A stretch of 64,000 bases of DNA. It comes from Breviolum minutum Mf 1.05b.01 (Eukaryota; Sar; Dinophyceae; Suessiales; Symbiodiniaceae). A program made the position numbers and the translations under genes. This document shows, one piece after another, positions 35,752 to 43,500 of this stretch. The notes below the pieces were generated by a model. The model did not search any database, was not told where the DNA came from, and saw only the letters and a program-made list of their open reading frames with translations. The stretch is taken from contig DF239051.1 in the NCBI GenBank assembly GCA_000507305.1, positions 186,001-250,000 of the forward strand, read 5' to 3'. The first letter of the stretch is position 1. Every line of letters begins with the position of its first letter.

Positions 35752-38700
35752 AGGTTTGGGCTCAGTTTCCCTACCAGCGGGGACCTGGTGCTTGCTAAAC
35801 GACTGAGTGGTTTGGTCATTCGGGGCGTCATGGTTTCATCGTCATGGGGCATCAAGGGTGATCCGGTTCTTTGGTCAATCGATTTTTCGAAGTTACAACC
35901 AGGGTCGTGCATTGATTTGGTGGCTACAGTGATTAGCATTGTAGATGATGGTATCAGCATGGTGGTCTCATTGTTTCCATGTGGTACAAGGGCTCGCATT
36001 GAAGGGTTGCCAAATCTTCCTTCTGACACTGACATGATTTCTATCTATGGTGCTGTTTTTTGTGATGGGCATTCTCTCCCAACTTTTCGTATCCATGAAC
36101 AATCTATCCCAATGTGGTTTCCAAAGCCTACCTATGGGGATTTGTTACAGATTCGAGAATTGTGCTCGGGGATGGGTGTGGCCACTGAAGGCCTAGTGAA
36201 GAGTGGGTTTTGTCCCACAGTTGCGTGTGACTTGAGGCAGCCTTTCATGGATGCTTACAAATTTTTCCACTCCGAAGTGACAACAATCACTGGCAACATT
36301 AGTGACCCTGAGACTATTGTGAAAATTTGGGAAGCGCATCCACGCGTCGCATCATTGTTTGCAGGGTTTGCATGCCAGCCATTCAGTAAAGGGGGCTCGC
36401 AGAAAGGGGCCAATGACTCCCGAGCCAACACGCTCTATTCAGTGCTCCATGCAGGGCACATGATGAGAGCACCGATATTTTTGCTGGAGTGTGTTTCGGA
36501 AGCAGGCACCAACAATTTCGTAATTCAGCAAGTGGATGAGTTTTGCCGTCAATGCCACTTTGTCCGTAGTGAAATTTATTTGTCACTTGAACATTGTTGG
36601 CCTGGTAAAAGGGATCGATGGTGGACGGTGTTAACTACAAAGATGTTGGGCAAAGTGGCACTGCGATCTTTTCCGCAAATCCCTTCGCCAAGCAAGCTAG
36701 GTCAGATTCATCCAGCCATTGTACTTACTGATGATGACATTTCTCAATTGGAATTGACTCCTGAAGAATATCATTTGGTTCATGAATTTGTCAAAGACCC
36801 CAAAGTGATGTTTCCTTTGTTCCATGGGAAGGCCCCAACGGCTCTTCATGCATGGGGTTCCCAGCTTTGTGCTTGCAGATGCGGATGCCGAAATAGCGGT
36901 TTTGCATGGGAATCACTAAAATTACGTGGAATCTACGGAGTATTCCTTCCAGTTTCAGGAGTTTTCACAGGTGAGAACTTTGAAATGCCAAGGATGAGAC
37001 ACCCTCATCCCACAGAGGTCGCCGTGTGGAATTGCATTAAGCCGCCAATGTCTTGGCCTGCCGATTTGAGATTGTCACTTGCAGGGTTAGGCCAAATGGC
37101 AGCGCCATTGCAAATGGCTTGGGTAGCATCTCAGGTGAAACAGCATTTGGATGTGATGCATTTCGGTACCACCTCCTTCCTTTGTGAGCAGATTTTTGAT
37201 GCCATTCGGCAAGAGGTCCTGTCATTTGTGCAAGATCTCAAAGAAGTTGCCTCGGGTGGTTCACGTGAGTTTGTTGATGCCGTGTCGCCTGTTTCGCCTG
37301 TTGGAAATGCCACCATGCAACTGGTTGAACAGGAGAGGGATGAGATGGAGTTAGAATTGGATATCCCTGATGAGTCTTTCCGTCAACAACTCCTTGATCA
37401 TTTTCCGAAGTGGGTTGGTACCCCCCATTTAGGAGATAACATGTCGTTCACGTTGGTCTCAGAAGAAGGACAAGGGGCTGTCATTCAGTTGAAGTCTGGT
37501 TCTAGCACAGTTGGGCACGTCATTGCCGCTGAGTTTGGCATCTCTCCTATCTCTGGGTATGTGAGTTTATGGGACTGTATCACGCAAGCTGAAGCTGATC
37601 ACTCCGAGTTAGTCTCTGGCAGAAGCCTTTGCCTTCGTGTGGAACATTTTGATGTTGATCCTACCTGGAATGAATCCTATTGGGATGGTTATGGGGCACC
37701 GTGCATTGAGGACGTTATGGATGATGAGGGTATTTCCCCTACAATCCCATTTAAGGCTGAAGAAAACTCCCTTCCGCATGACACTACCCCAGCTGTAGGA
37801 GAACATGTGCGGTCTGTTCTGGGTTTGGTTGATCCTTTGTGTGAGTTAACTTCCCAGCAATTAGTGAACGTGTTACCACCTATGGTAACTAGCTTGGCTG
37901 TTGTCACATCTTTGCTTGTTCAAAAACTTCCAGTAAAGGATCGGTTGACAATCTTGGATCAACAAGGGAGTGTTATGGCGGATGATGAAATTCGGTTTCA
38001 TGTCCATGATTTCATCGCTTTGTCTCGTAAAGATCAAGTTGGTTTTTTGGACCCTCTTTTGCTTACCGAAATGATTGCTAGACCTAATCCTGGGTTGTTG
38101 CAACAATGGTGGAAGTCTTATCCAAGTGAGATCACGATCATTGTTGGCATTGCTTGTGTGCATGGCCATTGGATTCCATTCCATTGTCACTGGAAAGCGG
38201 AATGCATGCATGTAGTCTCATGGGATGATGTTGCCAATCCTTTTCCAAGGGAGTTGCGCCAGTTCATTGGGGTTTTGACTAACTTTGTTGGCATTCGTAC
38301 CCATCAAATCCGAGTTGAGCATCGGAACTTCCTTGCACCGGGATTTTGTGGCATTTGTGCACTTCGTTTCATTGATCACCTTCTCAGAGGCAAGATGTTG
38401 CCGTCATGTGGGGATGATGTCAGCAAATTGCATGACATTGGTCGAAGCCGATTTCGTAATGCATTGGCTAATGCATCCGTTTGTGATCGGCCATGGATGT
38501 GGGGTGCAGGGTTAGACTCCCAGAGCATGGCACGTTTGAGTGACCTCCTTCAGCAACATGGAGTACCTCCACAGCAGGTTGATAACCGTATTCATCTTAT
38601 TGTTCAAATGTTGGGGGTGCCAGATGTTCAGGCTGCTTTGGTCGGCACTGCTGCATGGCGCACTTTGAAAAGCCTTGCAAACCGCCATAAACCAGCACTC

Positions 38701-40071
38701 CAGCTGGTGCTTCCTGATGAGTTGAATGCCCAGGTGCAGAAGAAAGCTCAAGAAGGTCGTGTGGGGGTGAAAAGGTCCCAAAAGAAGGGCAAGAAACCAT
38801 CAGATGAATCCCAGAAAGAGGTAGTGGTCTCTCTTGACCCATCAAAGTTGATGATTCCGAAAGGTGCATTTGTTCGTGCGGATGGGCAACCATTACAGCA
38901 AGTTTCCATTCAGAGCATTGGGCCGTTTTCTGAGGGGGTCGTGTTAGGGACATTGCAAGATTGTCATGCTTATTTGCAAGCTGGAACGAATGTCAATCAG
39001 CTTAGCCTCGCCTTTCTTATCTTGAATGCATCCGAGAAAGAAGTGCAAACGAAGTTGGTTTGGGAGCAAATTAGGGTTCCTCTCAGGTGTGCGTTAAACC
39101 AAGAGCCTATTCTCGTAACCGGGTTTTTGGTACACTTAGGAGCAGGAGGAGTACTGGTGGCGAAAGTTGAACCCAAAATTGACATTGATGCACTTCCTGC
39201 AAGTTGTTGCAAAGTCGCAGTATATCGGGACCAAATTGAAGGAACATGGCATGACTTTTGTAAGGGGCCTGTCAAATACATTTTGGGATGTTTGCAACCT
39301 TTGGAAGTTTGTTCAGCCCATCCAGATGAATGTTCATGCTGTAAATGGCATAGACCAACAGATTGCCCTATCCAGGAGCCGCTGCTTGACGTGTGGCGTC
39401 GCCAATGGTTGTCGATTCAATTTAAGCCAGTGGGAATGGAAACAGCAGATGTCTTTCTAGTGTGCATCAGGTTTGTGGCGTCACAATCGTTGGCAATTTT
39501 ACAATTGAGCGGTGTTGCGGGGGTTTTCATAGAGCCCAGATCGATCTGTGGCCGTGAGACAGATCTTGACCATCAGGTCATTTGGTTGCCACATGTGACT
39601 ATGGCAGAGGCTACGAGACTTCGGCAAACCAATCCTGGAGTAATTGGTGTGGCGAGAATGGGCTCGAAACTTGGCCTTCGAGTCAAAACAAGTGATGCAC
39701 CAACTGTTGGGGCTTCAGTGCGACCGGGTGCAATTTTTCTTGCTTCAGGGAGTCGTTTGGAATTTGAAGCTGGACCTTTTGCATTTGGCCTGGACCGTGT
39801 GGCGATTGGTAAAATGTGCTCAGCGTGGGGTTGGCAAGCTCGTCCGATTCATACTCTTCGAGTGATTGATGGATCCCAAGGTGCAGTTTGGCTTGTTCAG
39901 TCTGGAGTCGAGCCACCATCTAACATTATGCCAACAAAGCAAGGAAACATTGTTATTTCCAAAATTGATCGAAAACCAGTAGGGGTTACCAAAACTGGAC
40001 GTGAGACAGTGGGTTCGTCGTCGACCATCGCCTTGTGTCGTTTTCCAGAGGGTGACAAATGCTACTACTGA
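35752..40071 (+). CDS. ORF1: C5 cytosine methyltransferase with C-terminal protease-like region
   Basis: The frame is open from the element's 5' edge; the first ATG is at 35830. Numbering codons from 35788, motif I is ELCSGMG (124-130), motif IV is GFACQPFS with catalytic Cys196 (Ala replaces the usual Pro before Cys), motif VI is LECV (Glu234), motif VIII-like is KRDRW (274-278), and motif X-like is GLGQMAAPLQ (433-442). A Cys-rich patch CRCGC lies in the recognition region. Further on, GHWIPFHCHW (His794) and GFCGICALRF (Cys854) resemble the His...Asp...Cys order of Ulp1/C48-type cysteine proteases. The last part is basic (KKAQEGRVGVKRSQKKGKK) then globular. Predicted role: methylates CpG, perhaps the element's own cDNA. 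Confidence 0.9.
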   Translation, partial: RFGLSFPTSGDLVLAKRLSGLVIRGVMVSSSWGIKGDPVLWSIDFSKLQPGSCIDLVATVISIVDDGISMVVSLFPCGTRARIEGLPNLPSDTDMISIYGAVFCDGHSLPTFRIHEQSIPMWFPKPTYGDLLQIRELCSGMGVATEGLVKSGFCPTVACDLRQPFMDAYKFFHSEVTTITGNISDPETIVKIWEAHPRVASLFAGFACQPFSKGGSQKGANDSRANTLYSVLHAGHMMRAPIFLLECVSEAGTNNFVIQQVDEFCRQCHFVRSEIYLSLEHCWPGKRDRWWTVLTTKMLGKVALRSFPQIPSPSKLGQIHPAIVLTDDDISQLELTPEEYHLVHEFVKDPKVMFPLFHGKAPTALHAWGSQLCACRCGCRNSGFAWESLKLRGIYGVFLPVSGVFTGENFEMPRMRHPHPTEVAVWNCIKPPMSWPADLRLSLAGLGQMAAPLQMAWVASQVKQHLDVMHFGTTSFLCEQIFDAIRQEVLSFVQDLKEVASGGSREFVDAVSPVSPVGNATMQLVEQERDEMELELDIPDESFRQQLLDHFPKWVGTPHLGDNMSFTLVSEEGQGAVIQLKSGSSTVGHVIAAEFGISPISGYVSLWDCITQAEADHSELVSGRSLCLRVEHFDVDPTWNESYWDGYGAPCIEDVMDDEGISPTIPFKAEENSLPHDTTPAVGEHVRSVLGLVDPLCELTSQQLVNVLPPMVTSLAVVTSLLVQKLPVKDRLTILDQQGSVMADDEIRFHVHDFIALSRKDQVGFLDPLLLTEMIARPNPGLLQQWWKSYPSEITIIVGIACVHGHWIPFHCHWKAECMHVVSWDDVANPFPRELRQFIGVLTNFVGIRTHQIRVEHRNFLAPGFCGICALRFIDHLLRGKMLPSCGDDVSKLHDIGRSRFRNALANASVCDRPWMWGAGLDSQSMARLSDLLQQHGVPPQQVDNRIHLIVQMLGVPDVQAALVGTAAWRTLKSLANRHKPALQLVLPDELNAQVQKKAQEGRVGVKRSQKKGKKPSDESQKEVVVSLDPSKLMIPKGAFVRADGQPLQQVSIQSIGPFSEGVVLGTLQDCHAYLQAGTNVNQLSLAFLILNASEKEVQTKLVWEQIRVPLRCALNQEPILVTGFLVHLGAGGVLVAKVEPKIDIDALPASCCKVAVYRDQIEGTWHDFCKGPVKYILGCLQPLEVCSAHPDECSCCKWHRPTDCPIQEPLLDVWRRQWLSIQFKPVGMETADVFLVCIRFVASQSLAILQLSGVAGVFIEPRSICGRETDLDHQVIWLPHVTMAEATRLRQTNPGVIGVARMGSKLGLRVKTSDAPTVGASVRPGAIFLASGSRLEFEAGPFAFGLDRVAIGKMCSAWGWQARPIHTLRVIDGSQGAVWLVQSGVEPPSNIMPTKQGNIVISKIDRKPVGVTKTGRETVGSSSTIALCRFPEGDKCYY

Positions 40072-40507
40072 TCCCTGGATTGTCAATGACCCCTGGGGTA
40101 GCTATGTCAACAAGGTTGTCCCAGCAGCACAGGCATCCATTGATCCAACCGCAGCATTGAAACAAGTTGAGGATCGAATTGAACGTGCAGTTTTGTCAAA
40201 GTTGCCAGATGTTGCCCGTCATCCTCCAGGTCTTGATCAAGTCATGAATGATGCAGCTGATTCGGAGGCAAGGGTTGTGGCTTTGGAAGAGCAAGTTGCA
40301 AAGTTAGCTCATCAGCAAGGTCAATTGGATCACAAACTTGACACAGCCTCGAAGCACCAGGATGCGCAATTGAACCAACTTCGGTTGCAAGTGACAGCAC
40401 AGCTGGATGCACAAGGTAGCCAGATGGAATCGTTATTCAAACAGCAGATGTCGCACATTGAACAGTTGTTGGCAAACCGAAGCCGAAGTCGTTCTAGGTT
40501 TGAGTGA
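40001..40507 (+). CDS. ORF2: coiled-coil protein
   Basis: This 168-codon frame overlaps the end of ORF1 and is shifted +1 relative to it; both frames are open from 39983 to 40068. It has no early ATG (40001 is GTG), which argues for frameshifted translation or for an indel splitting one ORF. It starts with TDPWIVNDPWGSYV, continues as a heptad-rich coiled coil (ALEEQVAKLAHQQGQLDHKL and onward) and ends in an SR-rich tail RSRSRSRFE. It is likely the RNA-binding/oligomerising ORF1p-like part. The TGA stop is immediately followed by the ORF3 ATG in the same frame. Confidence 0.7.
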   Translation: MRQWVRRRPSPCVVFQRVTNATTDPWIVNDPWGSYVNKVVPAAQASIDPTAALKQVEDRIERAVLSKLPDVARHPPGLDQVMNDAADSEARVVALEEQVAKLAHQQGQLDHKLDTASKHQDAQLNQLRLQVTAQLDAQGSQMESLFKQQMSHIEQLLANRSRSRSRFE

Positions 40508-43500
40508 ATGGGTGGCCAGATCGTCAATACTGGCGATCGGGGCCGTTTGATTTCTTGCGTTATTGAATTAGTTTTGATTGTCCTTTGGGGATTCAGTCTT
40601 AGGTTTGACTTTGAGGATTTTGACAACCTTGGTAGCATTTTGGGGTTTGGGCTGCTAGGGATCTTATATGATGATCTTCAATTGATTTGTTGGGTCCTCC
40701 TTGGATGTTTGTTTGGGTTGGCTGATCCTTGGGTGCTGGGAGGAAGGACATGTCAGACTGACCGCTGTTACTGGAATCTCAGTGCCCGGGGGAAACAGCC
40801 TTTGATCATCAGTTCTTTGTTTGGACGCCCCTTGTCCATTGGACTTTGTAGTCACTTCCGTTCGTTTCCGAAGAGAAGTAATTTTGGATTCATGCCATCA
40901 CATAGTTGCAGTTTCTTTAACAAGGTTTTGGGGGGTTTGTGTCAAAGAACAACTGAACTTTGTTATCAAGCTAGTCGTTGGCAAGAATTGAGATGTGGTG
41001 CGGTGGCTTTGGGGTTGGACTTTTGCCTCATTGTCACGTTCCTCTTTCTGGGGGCTTGTCATTTTGCCATCCTTTGTTTGCATACTCAGTGTCAATGGAT
41101 GGAGGAGTTCATCAAAGCATGGGTTCGTCCTTGTCTTTTGGCCAGCTCAGTTTTTGTGTTTGCTTGGGATTGTATCAGTTGGGGATCAACTTGGTGCCAA
41201 GTTTTTGGGGTGTGGTTGCGCCTCTCTCCATACTTCCGGTCGAATTCTCCAAGAAGTACTGTTTGCCGTTCGGTAGCTATCAATTCTGTGGAAAAGGAGT
41301 TTAGATCTTGGACTAAGCTAACTTCGGGTCGGTTCTTTTGTTATGCTCTCATATCTGGCCAGGTTCTAGTCATGAGTAGTGATCAGCATATTGGCACGAA
41401 GTCGTCAGTTCGAAGCACACCAAAGCAATTTAAGTCGTGTCTTCATCGCCTCTTTTACTGGCTTAGTTTGATGTTATGTTGTAGGATTGGTGAAGCTGCT
41501 GTTCCTGGCCCTCAAAGCAATCTGTTTACTATTGGTGTTTGCAACCCAGGTGGACTTGGATCCAAAGCTCACCTGTTTGATGCCCAAGATGGAGCAGATG
41601 TGTGGTTGGTAAGTGAAACTCATCTTTCTGCAGTCGGGTTGAGATCCTTTCGTAAAAGCCTTGCCATTCATAAGTCTTCCTACAAATGGATCGTCCATGG
41701 ACACCCAGTCCAACCACGTTCGGTGGTGAGTGACATCGGCCAATGGACAGGGGTTGCTTGTATCTCTAAACATCCGAGTCGTGCATTGGTTACTGATTGG
41801 GATGATGGCCTTTCATTTACTAGCCGAATTGTAGGGTCTGCAACATTTTGTGGTAGCACTTGGGTGCAAGGGGTTACAGTTTATGGTACTCCCGTTGGAC
41901 CTTCACATCCTACTGCCAAGCAAACAACTGAATGCTTGCTGGATGTTGCCATCACTCGTGTTGTTCAGGCGGTGGGCTGCAGATTCTTAGCTGGGGATTG
42001 GAATGGAGATCACAATAAGCTACAGGGCGTGGCGAAGCTACGAGCACTTGGTTTTCAAGACATCCAAGACTTGGAATTTCTTCGCTCAGGGCAGTGTCCT
42101 CTCCCCACTTGTCGTGGCCGTACTCGCAGGGATTTCTTGTTTGTTAGTCCGGAACTTGCCTTGCGATTCCGAGGGTGCAAGGTAGATCCATTGGCATGGG
42201 CAGATCATGCTAGTTTGATAGCATCGTTTGACGGTGATCCGAGTGCATCTGTTAGGTCAGTGTGGCCGATCCCCATTCCTTGTGATTGGTCTTTGGCAGA
42301 CCCTAATTTCCTCAATCCTGTTTGCCGATTTCAATCCAATGACCTTGACAAAGAGTATCGATCCTTTTGGGAGGGGAAAGAGAAGCAGGTGCAGAAACAT
42401 GCCCAAGTAAAAGGCACAGTAGTTTCGCCATTAGCTTTTGGCCGTGGTGCTCGGAATCAACCGTTGGTTTCTAATATGCCAAGTCCTCCACTCAAGAAGG
42501 GTCGTGGTGGTGACCTTCAGCCCCAGTTCTTTGGTTTTTCGATGTTGCACTTGCAGTGGTTCAGACAGTTGAGAAGGCTCCGCCATTTTCTTCGGTTGGT
42601 TGAAGCCAGTGTTTCGTCGCATAGTCAGGCTCTCCATGCCAGTAAATTGTGGGAATCTATTTTGAAGGCACCTGGCTTTAAACCGAGTTTTGCAATGTGG
42701 TGGGGTACTAGGGGTCGGGCTTTAGGTGAAGTTGCTGTCATTCCTCTTCAACCACCAAATGCTCAAGATGCCTCGTTAATTTTCGCTGCATTCGAGTTTG
42801 AGGTTCGTCATTTGGAATGTACCTTACGCAAACATAGGAATTATGTGGCTAGGCTCCGTCATTCCAGTGATGTAAACCAGCTGTTCAAAACTGTGAAGCG
42901 TGATCCTCCGTGCCAGGTGGATGTTCTAATTAAAGAAGCATTGGGAATTGTATCCGAAGTTGATCCCTCTGATGCCTCTGTCACATTTCAGGACATGAGC
43001 CCTTGGGTTGATTCGTTGCCAGTGTTTCATCAACAGAAACCGTGTGCTGTCATTCATGCAGAGCCTGATAAGTTGTGGCTAGATGGGCTTCCAGACATTC
43101 AGGTGGGTGATGTAGTGGTCCAGCCTCAGAGCAAAGGGGAGAGAGCTGAAGTTTTTGCTGCTTTTAGAGAACAGTGGAACCAGAGATGGAATCGACATGA
43201 TGGAGTGCCAGATGATAGATGGCGTGTGATACGTGAGTTTGCAGCCGCTGAACTGACTGGGGTCTCCTTAAACCATTTGGTGGTCGAACCTTCTTTGCTC
43301 TCTGCCACAGTTCGTTCCAAGAAGAAACATGCAGCAACGGGTTTAGATGGGGTCTGTAGGCAGGATCTCCTTTCTTGCCAACCGAATGACCTTCAGTCGT
43401 TGTGCTGTCTTTTTCGCCGGGCTGAAGCCACGGGACAGTGGCCTCAACAAGTGTTAAATGGTTCCATTAAGAGTCTTGCAAAGATTTCAAACCCCAGCAC

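Noticed and set aside
35788-35790. GTG at 35788 as start of ORF1
   Set aside because: Eukaryotic starts are ATG and the frame is open further upstream to the element edge. A truncated 5' end is more likely.
40330-40638. Minus-strand ORFs inside the retrotransposon
   Set aside because: All lie antisense to strongly supported coding domains and have no features of their own.
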